Below, piece after piece: positions 39,158 to 49,760 of a stretch of 64,000 nt of DNA (the first letter of the stretch is position 1; the number at the start of each line of letters is the position of its first letter). The notes below the pieces were generated by a model that searched no databases, was not told the DNA's origin, and was given only the letters and a program-made list of their open reading frames with translations. Source of the stretch: Bryum argenteum (Eukaryota > Streptophyta > Bryopsida > Bryales > Bryaceae); NCBI GenBank assembly GCA_037043015.1, contig CM073329.1, positions 9,564,648 to 9,628,647 on the forward strand, in the 5' to 3' direction. A program made the position numbers and the translations under genes.

Positions 39158-39873
39158 CATGTGATTGGTCCATTTGAGATTTTTTAAAGAAAGGGACCAA
39201 TCACATGTAAGGATTATTGCCCACCTTCGGGCCCCATGGATCTTTTATGTGATAGGTCCATTAAAAATATTTCAAAAAAAGGACCAATCACATGCAAGGA
39301 CCTTAGTCCTCCTTCTGCCCCATGCACCTTTTATGTGATTGGTCTACTTGCGATATTTGAACAAACCGACCAATCACATGTAAGGATTATTGCCCACCTT
39401 CGGGCCCCATGGATCTTTTATGTGATAGGTCCATTTGAAATATATCAAAAAACGGACCAATCACATGCCTTACACCTCCTTCACAAGTATCGACCTCTTA
39501 CCTCTTATGTGATTGGTCTGATTAAGATATTTTAACAATCCGGCCAATCACATGCAAGGATGATTACCCTCCTTTGGCCCGATGGACTTCTTATGTGATT
39601 AATCCTTTGCCAAGGAGCTCGCCAACCAACCATTGCCAACCAGCTTCCAAGCAAACTCCAATCCTGTAACGACCTTGCCTAGTAGGCTCTAGAGCAATGA
39701 CTAGTTAGTTTCCATTCTTAGATAGGAAGCTAGAGGTTCTCTCGCCACGTGATCTATGGGCCATTTCTCTTCTAGACTTGTATTTGTTAATTTAGGATAA
39801 TCAAGACTAGGACTTACCACCTCTTATGTAATTGGTCCATTTGAGATACTTAGCAAAACCAATCAATCACATG
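39158..39873. repeat. Array of hairpin units with CCAAT cores, period about 87 bp
   Basis: Hairpins at 39158-39207, 39247-39294, 39333-39380, 39420-39467, 39507-39554 and 39826-39873, plus a half-unit at about 39590. The arms are versions of CATGTGATTGGTCC and its complement around a 20-24 base AT-rich loop. In the first unit the 14-bp arms pair perfectly. The spacers share GCAAGGA...CCCTCCTT.GGCCC.ATGGA. Each arm carries ATTGG/CCAAT, the core bound by NF-Y. A 200-bp unrelated segment (about 39605-39800) interrupts the array. Confidence 0.8.
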
Positions 39874-39976
39874 CGAGGATCCTTGCCCTCCTTCTGGCAC
39901 GTGAACGACTTGGCTCCCCATATATATATATATATATAAAGCGTCTCTTACTGTAAGTTTTGGAATTTAAGATTTT

Positions 39977-40056
39977 TACTAATGATAGATACTAATAAAT
40001 TGACATGCATGGTTGTTACTAATGATAGATACTAATAAATTGACATGCATGGTTGG
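39977..40056. repeat. 40-bp tandem duplication
   Basis: Two perfect copies of a unit starting TTACTAATGATAGATACTAA. Confidence 0.9.
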
Positions 40057-40103
40057 TTTTCAGGTTCTATTACCTTAGCATGTGTGTAGAAATTGCTCAC
40101 GAC

Positions 40104-40367
40104 GTATTAATTTCTCATAACTTGTCTTACATATACTTCTCACTCTAAAAAATCCCCAAATTTATCCAATCTTACTTCACAAAGGTGAAGTTTACAACAA
40201 TTCAAATTAACTTTCTAAGTGCACAATTCTTTTATGTATTAATTTCTCATAACTTGTCTTACATATACTTCTCACTCTAAAAAATTCCCAAATTTATTCA
40301 ATCTTACTTCACAAAGGTGAAGTTTACAACAATTCAAATTAACTTTCTAAGTGTACAGTTCTTTTAT
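40104..40367. repeat. 132-bp tandem duplication
   Basis: Two copies starting GTATTAATTTCTCATAACTT at 40104 and 40236, with only a few differences. It contains an internal palindrome around CTTCACAAAGGTGAAG. Confidence 0.9.
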
Positions 40368-41540
40368 CTTTTATAGGCCTCAAATAGAAGGTCACTTTTG
40401 ATAGTTCACGCAATTTTACATTAAGAATTTTGAGGAATTTGTAAGAAACTTGAAAACTATCTACTATAAACTTAAAATCATAGTTTACCAAAGTAAAGTT
40501 TAGTTGAAATGAGTAGAAGAAGTTATGTTTGTTGAATACACTAATTTTTCATACCTCTAATTTTAAAATTCAATTCAATCATAGTATATGTAATGTTCTA
40601 ACTAAACCTAAAATTGAACTTTAAAAGCTTCAATCATAATTTTATTTGTTTCTTGTTTTACTCACTTGACCTGCAAAAAGCTGGCCATGGAAAGGAAAGC
40701 TTGACTAATGTATCATAATTCTAGTGAGAGAGACTTGTAAAGAATGCTACACTAAATCGGAGTTGAAATTATGTAAAATCTACCTCTAACTACATGTGAT
40801 AGAAATTAAACAAACACTTTTAAAAGCTAAACTTATTACGTTGTTTAAATTTACAGTTGATTTGAAATTAAACAAAGTAAAGTCAAGCTTAAGTAAGGGA
40901 ACTTTAATTTTATGTTCACAACAAATTCAACTTATCTTGAAGTTATTTTCTCGTCAACCATACCATACTCAAACTAGCCACTGGGGTCTACCACGTTGGT
41001 GGGAGAAAGGGTTGAACCAAATTAACACAATGAATGATCCAGTTACATTTAGTTTCATTTAATAACCCTTGTTCCTTTCTCAACAAACGACATCCGCTGG
41101 TTAGAGGCCGTAAAAGTGAATAAACATACACGAATAAAGTTGCTTTGGGGAAAATTAGTCAACTTTTACTTTTGGAGCTCTTCATTTCCATGACTTTCAT
41201 CCTAGAAATAAACCATGTTAATTTCTACTTTGAAGTCTTTCATTTTAAGTAGGAGTCATTTCCCAGCTTTTAAGTTTATTTTGAATTTTTTCAAGGCAAG
41301 AAATAGCAAATATGTTAGTCTAGGTCCAAATCTAACTTTCATATTCATATACTCAATTCTTGAATTTTTACCCCATCCCTCACACTGTTGTATCATTTTA
41401 TAGATATGCACTTTCCATTATTTGGTGGAGTTTTTTTGTGTGGCTCTTATATCTTTTACAAAAGATATGGCAACTATTTTTGGGTGCTAGGCTCCAAGTT
41501 TTAATGTCAGTGAATAATAACAAGGTGACAACTTTGTCGA
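40368..41540. other. Gene-free AT-rich stretch upstream of the rhodanese-like gene
   Basis: Short frames only. A possible TATA box, CTATATAAGG, lies at 41560-41569 inside the open frame of the next gene. Confidence 0.35.
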
Positions 41541-41549
41541 GTATTACCT

Positions 41550-42128
41550 GTGATAACCCTATATAAGGGTCCTAAGGTTAACCAAAACAGGAAAGAAACT
41601 CCCCTTGAGTTTTTGAAGAAATTAGCCGTGGTAAGGCTTGAGCCGCTTCAAAAGAATAAATTCTGCAAGAGTTATGGAGAAAAAGGGTGTGCTATTGAGA
41701 GTACCCCAGTAAAAGTAACAAATGAGATGTTCAGGGCGGGTTTCGAATACTTGGATGTCAGGAGTGCAGAAGAATACAATGATGAACATGTTGAAGGCTC
41801 TATCAACATTCCCTATTTCAAGAAGTGGAGTGTTTTGTGTGAAGAAAGTAACTTCTTGGAGAATGTGGAAGGAAGATTTGGCAAGCGAGATGGGATCATT
41901 GTGGATTGTACATGCGACAACCACATGTCTTTCAAGGCAGCAAGCAAACTATTAATTGCAGGCTTCATGGATGCTACTATTTTGGGTGGAGGCTATGAGG
42001 CGTGGGAGAGGAGCGGACTTCCTATCGGAACTAATGAAGAAAAGAAGGTTGGTACTCAAGATGAGGAAATCAAGAATGAAGAAGAATCCAAGGTCGTAGT
42101 GCGACATAGAGGGATTTTGTATGATTGA
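41550..42128 (+). CDS. Rhodanese-like domain protein with an altered active-site loop
   Basis: Residues 52-160 of the open frame form a single rhodanese domain like plant STR16/STR18: VTNEMFRAGFEYLDVRSAEEYNDEHVEGSINIPYF, then IIVDC and LLIAGFMDATILGGGYEAWERSGLPI. The Cys at residue 120 aligns with the catalytic Cys that carries the sulfur. Sulfurtransferases have a six-residue loop ending in Arg/Ser (CQSGxRS); here the loop is CTCDNHMSF, one residue longer and without Gly or Arg. The C-terminus is an acidic/lysine tail. The frame has no in-frame ATG before residue 60 (its first codon is GTG), and a TATA-like box sits inside it, so the true 5' end is unresolved: an upstream exon may be missing from this model, or the gene is a 5'-broken copy. 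The fold call is firm; activity is uncertain. Confidence 0.6.
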   Translation: MITLYKGPKVNQNRKETPLEFLKKLAVVRLEPLQKNKFCKSYGEKGCAIESTPVKVTNEMFRAGFEYLDVRSAEEYNDEHVEGSINIPYFKKWSVLCEESNFLENVEGRFGKRDGIIVDCTCDNHMSFKAASKLLIAGFMDATILGGGYEAWERSGLPIGTNEEKKVGTQDEEIKNEEESKVVVRHRGILYD

Positions 42129-42229
42129 TTTTAGAAAATCATATAGATTGGAATATCTACAGCACCTTGGAGTGTATGTAATTCATCAGTGAGTTTAACC
42201 CTTGTATCTATATTTTTTGCACTAAAGTA

Positions 42230-43420
42230 AACTCTTTATTTATGTCGAATAAAGTTTAAAAATAGAAATCATGATTGGATTAATAAGGAGAGACTTATTT
42301 ATACAAATCATGAAAATCCTTATCACACTTACACAAACACATTCGAATTCAAAACTGACATGCAGAATTCCTAAGTCTACGTAAGTCCGGGCTTTCATCT
42401 CAGATTTTAAATATGTTTAAAAAAAGCTAACCTACTTTTATGTGGAATTATGAATATGTATTTGTTTGAATGAATTGTAATGTACTTGTAATATCGTATG
42501 CCTCATGGTAATTCAATATGTGATTATGGAAATGCATTTGGTGTCTTTGTGACACCAAATTTTGATCCACTCATTGATAGGTAAAAGAGGAAGTGGTGAT
42601 TATCCAAAAGAGTTGAACAATATCAATGAGGAATATGGAATAACAAATCCAAAAGATCATCGCATTATCCTAAGCATTTTAGGGGCTTTAAAAAAATCAA
42701 TCATGGTGATTGCGCGTGATGCTTGATGCTTGTGAAATACTTAACCTTAAAATAAAAATTTCAAAAAAGTTCCACCATCGTCCTAATTTTGTGATACCTG
42801 CCAATAAAAGGACATAGTTTTATTAAGTAACACTCAAAGTATATCATAACGAAAAGCTTCTCACAAAAAAGTCTACCTATAATACAAAAGTAATCCTATC
42901 ATTCTCTAGAATTTAGTCATCAGAGTCTCAAACAATGAGCGATAAGATACAAACCAGAGGTTGGAAAATACTTGACTCAACTATAGATTGCTTCACTAAA
43001 AGGTCTCAAATTCTAATCCTACATTAACCAGCTTCTCTATGATACATACAAAGAGGCTTGGGAAGAAATTAACGATAGAGTGATTTTCAACTATCCTTCA
43101 ACTCTAGTGTTCTTAACTCCACTACTTTCAGTCATCAAAGTTTTAAACAATTAAAAAATTGTAGCAATAAGAGAGTAGTGGTTTATGTTCACCCGCAAAA
43201 GAACTCAACTGCAAAGCACTTTTTTACATATCCCTCATCACACTATGATGAAAATTCACTATTTTTTGAAAAGGTTGAGGAACGCTTTCCATATATTATC
43301 AAGAATATCAAATTACAACACATGGTGTGTCTAGGGGTCAAAAAAAGTTTCTCGAGGAGTGTGACGCATTTTGGACTCGCTAGTAGGGTGGTTGCCCTTG
43401 AGAGTCTAAGATATTAGAAG
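42230..43420 (+). repeat. Segmental duplication, left unit flank
   Basis: It matches 44510-45370 and then 46750-46870 in the same order (ATAAAGTTT..GAAATCAT, CACACTTACA, AGAGGAAGTGGTG, CATGGTGATTGCG, AATTTAGTCATCA, TTTTGGACTCG, GGTGGTTG). Together with the E2 copies downstream, this shows a tandem duplication of a unit of roughly 2-3 kb. The frame at 43178-43417 belongs to this repeated flank and is not a gene. Confidence 0.7.
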
Positions 43421-43624
43421 ATTCATAGAAACCTTCTTTCGAGGCTTTAAGAGGACTCGGAAGTAGGGTAGTTGCTTGCTATAAGAGAAAACTTGCTTAC
43501 CGTGTTTTTCACTTGTGTTTCTGTACCCACACTTGTTTCTCTCATAGGGTTGTCTTTCTCTCTTTTTACTACTTCTTGGCTTTGGTAGTTTTTGCTAGCG
43601 GGTGACACGTTTAGATTGTTAACC

Positions 43625-44164
43625 ATGTTGAATACTAAGAGAGTCCAGAAGGAGATTGCCGCTGTCAAACACGACGAGAAATTGACCGGAGTGAGCGTCG
43701 ATTTCTTGGAAGATGACTTGTCTCGCATGCGCGGCACCATTATTGGGCCCGTAGGTACTCCATATGAGGGTGGTGTGTTTGTTGTAAACATTTGCCTTTC
43801 ACCAGAGTATCCGTTTGAGTCGCCAAAAATGCACTTTATCACAAAAGTGTGGCATCCAAATGTGAGCAGCCATACTGGCGCCATTTGTTTGGACATTCTA
43901 AAAGATGAGTGGACTCCAAGTTTAACGCTTAGGACTACTCTCCTCTCGCTTCAACTACTTTTGGCCACTCCAAACCCAAATAACCCTCAAGATGGGGTTG
44001 TTGCACAACAATATCTACAAGACTATGCGACTTTTGAGCATACAGCTTCGCATTGGACTAAGACATTTGCCAAGGGGAGGTCAGGTGGAAATGAGCAGGA
44101 CGATAGGAAAGTTGATGGAGGTGAGGTTCTTGAAGAACACAACGAAGGTGGCGCGGCGCTCTAG
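43625..44164 (+). CDS. UBC27-like ubiquitin-conjugating enzyme E2, copy 1 (179 residues)
   Basis: A full E2 catalytic domain of the UBE2K/UBC27 class: N-terminal helix RVQKEIAAVKHDEKL, TGVSVDFLEDD, GTIIGPVGTPYEGGVF, YPFESPKMHFITKVWHPN with the HPN triad at 77-79, and catalytic Cys88 in GAICLDILKDEWTP. Then comes NPNNPQDGVVAQQYLQDY..HWTKTFAK, close to the family pattern PQDAVVAEQY. E2s take ubiquitin from E1 on the Cys and deliver it to E3 ligases. The UBA domain that ends UBC27 and UBE2K is missing; instead there is a 27-residue acidic tail (GGNEQDDRKVDGGEVLEEHNEG). No introns, unlike typical plant UBC27 genes as I recall them, which suggests a retroposed ancestor. The start is the ATG at 43625; the upstream TTG extension is not needed. 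It appears intact. Confidence 0.85.
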   Translation: MLNTKRVQKEIAAVKHDEKLTGVSVDFLEDDLSRMRGTIIGPVGTPYEGGVFVVNICLSPEYPFESPKMHFITKVWHPNVSSHTGAICLDILKDEWTPSLTLRTTLLSLQLLLATPNPNNPQDGVVAQQYLQDYATFEHTASHWTKTFAKGRSGGNEQDDRKVDGGEVLEEHNEGGAAL

Positions 44165-44509
44165 AACGCTCATGTACATTGGAGAAATAGTGTAGTGCTT
44201 TCTCATGCTAAATGATGCAATGTTGGTTTCCTTTGTTCATGGCACGGAAGGTGTTAGGGATTTGCGGTCCTCAAGACTTTTGTTTAAGCTTTTGGAGCTT
44301 TGAGACATGTACATGTCTTTGAGACAAATACTTATTAAATTGATATTGAAAATATAAATATTCTAAATCAAGACCGATATCTAATTTTTGGAATTGCTAT
44401 GGTCATCTCCTTTCTAACATAAATTGATGCCTCGAATGAAAATTGACATAAGTATTTGAGTTTGTATTGGGTTTTTATCTTGATGGCTTGATTTTATATC
44501 TTGATATGT
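44165..44509 (+). other. 3' flank of E2 copy 1
   Basis: Probable 3' UTR. No further features. Confidence 0.35.
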
Positions 44510-46870
44510 TCATTTCTTTATTTATGTTGGATAAAGTTTGAGAATGAAAATCATCATTGATTTAAAAAAGAGAGACTCATTTATACAAGATCATAAAAAT
44601 CCTATACCTAATTACACTTACATAAATGCATTTGAGTTCAGAGCTGATACACAGAATTTTTAAGCCTACGTAATTCTCGGATTTCATATGAGATTTTGAA
44701 TATGTTTGAAAAATGCTAACCTACTTCTATGTGGGATCAATATATATTTTTTCTTTTTATGTATAAGTATTTGGTTGAATGCATTGTAATATTATATGCC
44801 TCATAGTAATTCAATATGTGATTATATGGGATAGGTAATGCATTTGTTGTCTTTGTGACATCAATTTTTACCACTTATTGATTGGTAAAAGAGGAAGTGG
44901 TGGTAACTTAAAAGAGTTGAACAATATCTATAAGGAATATGGAATGGTAAATCCAAAAGATCATCGCATTATGCTAACTATTGTAGAGACTAAAAACCAA
45001 GTAGAAAAATAATCATGGTGATTGCGTGTGATGCTTGATGCTTGTGAACTACTTAACCCTATAATAAAATTTTCAAAATAGCTCCACCATCCTCCTGATT
45101 TTGTGATACTTGCCTATAAGGGGACATAGTTTTTATTAAGTAGCACTCAAAGTATATCACAAAGTATAGCTTCTTATGGAAAAGTATACTTATGATACAT
45201 AAGTAATCCTCGGTGATCACTTTAACGAGTTCATCATCTATTGCCAATTCGACTAACACTACATAGGGATGTATGCAAATTATCTCATAAGTTCCTATAC
45301 ACCATTATTCTCAAGAATTTAGTCATCAAAGTCTTAAACAATGAGAACGAGCAATTAGCAACGAGAGATTGGAAAATACATCAAGGTATACTATTAGTCT
45401 GCCCTTCTAGTAGGTTTTAAAACATCAACCGTACCTCGCCATGTTTGTGTTTGAAAGCTTGGTGTAAATAATATATAATTCCAATGTGTTTGAAGGCTTG
45501 GTGTAAATACTGTATAATTCCAAAGGAGGTTCCATAAGAGAATGTGGTTCCCTAGTCACCAAACTTCTAGAAAATAAAAATAAAATAAATCTTCAAAAGT
45601 TTCTTTCTTTACATCGGTACAACTCCTTGGGCTCTTAGAGGTTCCATCATTGCAAGTTCAATTCTGTAATCAATTGTATTTCATTTAAGTGCGGTCTAAG
45701 AATATGTTGAAACAATCTTCCTTGCCTTTTTGTCGGTAATGTTTCAACATGATTTTTCCACATCTTCGTCTTATATTATTTATAGGGATTCAACAATATG
45801 TATCACAAAAAGTCTCGTTATTGTAGGACTTCAGAAAGTGTAGAAAAGTTCCATGTAGTCTAGTTTGTTATTTGGGTGATGATGAAGTACTACATAATCA
45901 TGGAGTTCTTATTGCTAAATCTTTGAAATGTTTGAAACTTTGATAACTGAATCCAAAGAAACGATGGCATTATGGATGATTTTGATACATTTCAATCTTC
46001 GTCATATTGGCCACCAGTTAGATGTAATCGGGTTTGCCTCCTCAAAGTGACTGCATAATTGCACTCAAAATTGTTGCAATATGATCCATAATTGCAACCA
46101 ACACTCTTCTCAAAGCATGACAACCACATAAATGATCGCACATATGTCCTTGAAAGGTACCTGTTGAACAAAGTTGGTCACGGAATGCAAGAATGTGCTT
46201 ATTATACATTGGTGCTTGGATTAGATAAATGTTTTCGGATAAACAAAAACGTTAAGGACAGGGACAAACGTTCTTAACAAGACGTTGATCTTATCGAGGT
46301 TGATCTTATCTTGGTACCAATGTAACATCGAAAGAAATACCAGACTTTCACAATGAAGAGCCAAATTACATTGAACTTCCATTGCTTTATAACCATCGAT
46401 CCATCCATCTATTGAAACGGATTGAAGGTCCAAAGAGGAACCGACTTTTTTTTCTCGGTGGAAGGCCCGAGAATCTATTCAAGCTCTTTTCCCATAGAGG
46501 ATTTTCTCTCTCAGCCTGTATGCAGCAATACTTCTTCTGCGGTCTTGAACCCACATTAAAAATAAGCCTCAGTGTGAAGAGGGAAAAACAAGAAAGACGA
46601 GCGTTTACTTAAAGAAGTAATTAGCCGCTGTAAATGCATCTTACAAACCAGAGGAATTGTGAAAGCATTTGCGGCAAATATACAGTAAGATTTGATATGG
46701 AATCTAATCTAACAAACATATGTCGAAAACAAAAATGGGATGAAGAAGATACGGCTCCTCCAAGTTTCACTTTGTTATCAAGAATGTCATATGGCGCGTC
46801 CTAGGGTTAGACCAGTTCTTCAAAGCCTTGACACAATTTTGGACTCGGGAGTTGGGTGGTTGGCTTTGAG
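44510..46870 (+). repeat. Segmental duplication, right unit flank with an insertion
   Basis: 44510-45370 and 46750-46870 match the flank of E2 copy 1. The 1.4 kb between them (about 45380-46740) has no counterpart and is an insertion or a deletion in the other unit. It contains a 38-bp tandem duplication (GTTTGAARGCTTGGTGTAAA) at about 45450-45522 and no gene. Confidence 0.6.
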
Positions 46871-47059
46871 AGCCTTGGAATTTGGAAAAACCTTCTTTTG
46901 AGACTTCAAGAGACTTGGAAGTCAGGAAGTTGCTTGCTATAAGAGACAGTTTGCTACCCATGTTTTTCACTTGTTTTGCTATACCCATACTCTTTTCTCT
47001 CAAGCTCTTTGGATGGTCTTTCCCGTCATTCCTATTTTTTCCTAGTCCGATCATTCATC

Positions 47060-47536
47060 ATGTTGAATGTAAAGTGGATTCGAAAAGAGTTGATGATGAT
47101 GACACACGACAAGGATTTGTCCGGAGGAGTGAGCATTGAATCCTTCGATGATGACTTGACTCGCATGCGTGGCACCATCATTGGACCCGTGGATACCCCA
47201 TATGAGGGTGGTGTGTTTGTTGTGGACATTTGCATTTCACCACAGTATCCGTTTGAGCCGCCGGAAGTGCACTTTGTTACAAAAGTGTGGCATCCAAATG
47301 TGAGCAGCCATACCGGCACCATTTGTTTGGACATTCTAAAAGATGAGTGGACTCCAAGTCTAACGCTGAGGACTACCCTTATCTCGCTTCAATTACTTTT
47401 AGCCACCCCAAACCCAAATAACCCTCAAGATAGGATTGTTGCACAACAATATTTACAAGACTATGCGACTTTTGAAAAAACAGCTTCGCACTGGACTAAG
47501 AAATTTGCTAAGAGGAGGTCTCGAGAGCAAAGTTGA
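47060..47536 (+). CDS. UBC27-like E2, copy 2 (158 residues, shortened tail)
   Basis: The second tandem E2, intronless like copy 1. HPN is at 78-80 and catalytic Cys89 is in GTICLDILKDEWTP. The E2 core is intact through HWTKKFAKRR. Compared with copy 1, about 20 bases are lost after AAGAGGAGGTC. This shifts the frame and ends the protein at REQS, while the old acidic tail (VDEGEALEEHNKGG) is still readable in another frame downstream. The start ATG at 47060 lines up with that of copy 1; earlier codons come from a non-ATG extension. The core should be active if expressed; the tail seems dispensable or its loss recent. Silent differences in the core suggest selection to keep the protein. Confidence 0.8.
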   Translation: MLNVKWIRKELMMMTHDKDLSGGVSIESFDDDLTRMRGTIIGPVDTPYEGGVFVVDICISPQYPFEPPEVHFVTKVWHPNVSSHTGTICLDILKDEWTPSLTLRTTLISLQLLLATPNPNNPQDRIVAQQYLQDYATFEKTASHWTKKFAKRRSREQS

Positions 47537-48175
47537 TGAAGGTGAGGCTCTTGAAGAACACAATAAAGGTGGTGCTCTAGAGCAATGATGTACTACATTG
47601 GGGAAATTGTGTAGTGCTTCTTCTTGCTAAAATGATACTAATTAATAATAATCATAATAATGAAAGCAATTGGTAACTTAAATAAAAGACAAGGAGCATT
47701 GATTGCAATGATGACTCAAATCGAACACTAATAATTATTTAAAAAGTTGAGAAATAATGTGATGGGTAACTTTTAGTCAATAACACCAATCTATATAACA
47801 CTACTCAGCAACTTCTGGGTTGTAGAAATAAAGCTCATGAAAAGCCTCATGTATGTGCAAAAATAAAGACGAAAGGCTAGTGAAGAAAAGTATACTCATA
47901 GTTGAGATTGCCTCTAAAGTGCTTGTACAAGCAACCTCTTGGTATGTATGTATTGTTGCAAATTCTAAGTTGAATGAATTTTTGGAAAATGGTAAACATG
48001 GAAAATGGTCAGCATAGAAATTGGTGAACAAAATGCCCTCTTAAATTGAATTGAAATGAAGAGTTGAAGTTGAAGTTCAATCTGTATGCTTAGTACATGG
48101 TAAATAACAAATGTAGAGTTGAAGTTGATGTTGAATATTTGATAAAGTGATAATAATAAAAATAATGCACGGTAG
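47537..48175. other. 3' flank of E2 copy 2, no gene seen
   Basis: Short minus-strand frames only (for example 47801-48031). Nothing recognised. Confidence 0.4.
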
Positions 48176-48179
48176 AAAT

Positions 48180-48290
48180 CTGGCGTTTGGGTCGGTGATC
48201 GCGTGATAAGGAGATAAGGAGTTGGGTGATAAGGCGATAAGGAGTTGGGTCGGTGATCGCGTGATAAGGAGATAAGGAGTTGATAAGGGA
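48180..48290. repeat. Short tandem repeat of GATAAGGAGTTGGGT units
   Basis: The block GGTCGGTGATCGCGTGATAA occurs twice at about 48192 and 48249, with GATAAGGAG/GATAAGGCG units between. Confidence 0.8.
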
Positions 48291-48333
48291 GAAATGGGAT
48301 GACAATGCATGCCCAATGGCATGAGAGATGTTA

Positions 48334-48583
48334 TATAGGTACAAGTCCTAACCCGTGTCCTCCGGACACGGACATCAAAAAGGTAAGATTGAAATTTATG
48401 AAAACATGTAAAAAATCCAGACCTAGGTATAAAAAATAATTATACCCTATTGAGAATCCTCCAACTACGTATTTCTTTTTACACCTGAGTTTAAATTTTT
48501 AGTTTTTTACGTGTTTAAAAAAATAAATTGATCGGCCCTTTTTGATGTCCTAGTCCGAAGGATATAGGTTAGGACTTCTATAT
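48334..48583. mobile_element. Small foldback MITE, about 250 bp
   Basis: The left end TATAGGTACAAGTCCTAACC and the right end are imperfect inverted copies, about 48 bp long, both running into a shared inner phrase GGACATCAAAAAGG. A related end (a GTGTCC/GGACAC palindrome next to TATAGTAGAAC on the minus strand) occurs at about 7525-7575 inside the MULE. No coding frame. Confidence 0.55.
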
Positions 48584-48634
48584 ACCGATGTCCTTTGCAC
48601 AAAAAATAAATTAAAAATAGTATTCAATTAATTG

Positions 48635-49760
48635 GTGAGTAAGTTTCCCTCGTCCCATGGGTAAGCACTTTATTTGGTGCTCTTCAAAAACTACAACCTA
48701 TCCTCGGTTCCCTCGTAAATGGTCTTCCTACTTTTTTAGATTTATAGCATGTCCTACGTTCCCTTTTTCTGGGTTACCCATGCTTTGGCCCGTTCCCCGT
48801 TCTCATCATTTCTTTTGTGTTTCAACAACTTTCCTTTTTGGTTTCCGTCATTTGTTCATAGTTTCCATCATTTGTATGTAGTTCCCATCATTCGTTCTTG
48901 GTTCTCATTATTTGTTAGCAGTTCTCATCCTCCTTTCGTAATTCTTATCCTTTAATCTCGATCCCTGGTTCCCCTCCGATGTTCCCTTGATCTCCCCTCA
49001 AGTGACTCTTTCTTTGCTCCCATTTTTATGTTCCATATTCCTTGTCTCTTTAACTCCTTGTATTTTTATTATTGGGATCTAATAAACTCTTAATAACAAC
49101 CACATACCATTTAGAGATCTCTTCAAAATCTTTAGAACAGTTACTCTTCATGTCGTGTATACATGACCAAGTGATAATGGCCATGACCATGCATGTCTTT
49201 GATTAATTTCTCCCCCTCATCCCGATGGATGAGCTTTTTATTTAGTGCTCCTCAAGAACTGACCCCTATCCTTGATTCTCTCGTTGATTGTATCTCCTTG
49301 CTTTATAAGAATTTTAGGATATCCTTCATTCCATGGATCCCTACTTCCCAGCTGTCCTCTGTTCTATTCTGGTTCCCCATTCTCTTTTTCTTTACTAATC
49401 ACTCCCAACCTCTAATTTCCCATTTGCGGTTTCCATCCTTTGTTCCCGATTCCGGCTCCCCCATCCGGCCATCCCCCAATTTCCCTTCTTGGTTTCATCA
49501 TTTGTTCCCGATTTCCATAATTTGTTCCCAGTTCCTATCATACATTCATGGTTCTCATTATTTGTTTTTGTTCCCATTCTCCGTGCCCAATTCCCAATTC
49601 TTGTTCCATGTTCCGTTGATCTCCTCTTTACTCTTACTTTGCTCCACTTTACATGTTCCACATTCCTTGTCCCTTCGACTCTTGTTATGTTAATGAGATT
49701 TAATAAATTCTTAATAACAATCAAGCACCACCTACGGAAATCCTTCAAAATCTTTAAAAC
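48635..49760. repeat. Two copies of a pyrimidine-rich degenerate repeat region
   Basis: 48635-49190 and 49194-49760 align in order: CCCATGGGTAAGC/CCGATGGATGAGC, TTTATTTGGTGCTC, a long stretch of degenerate TTCCCATCATTTGTTC units, then TTCCTTGTC and ATCTTTA. The plus strand is strongly C/T-biased. Long frames such as 49193-49693 arise from that bias. Confidence 0.6.

Noticed and set aside
39158-39873. CRISPR-like or rRNA-like array
   Set aside because: The repeats are eukaryotic hairpins with variable spacers that are themselves repeated; no associated genes and a plant context.
43178-43417. 79-residue frame upstream of E2 copy 1
   Set aside because: It lies in the duplicated flank; the matching flank of copy 2 does not keep the frame.
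49193-49693. 166-residue plus-strand frame rich in Ser, Phe, Pro
   Set aside because: It is a by-product of the pyrimidine-rich repeat; it begins in the repeat and has no domain or start context.
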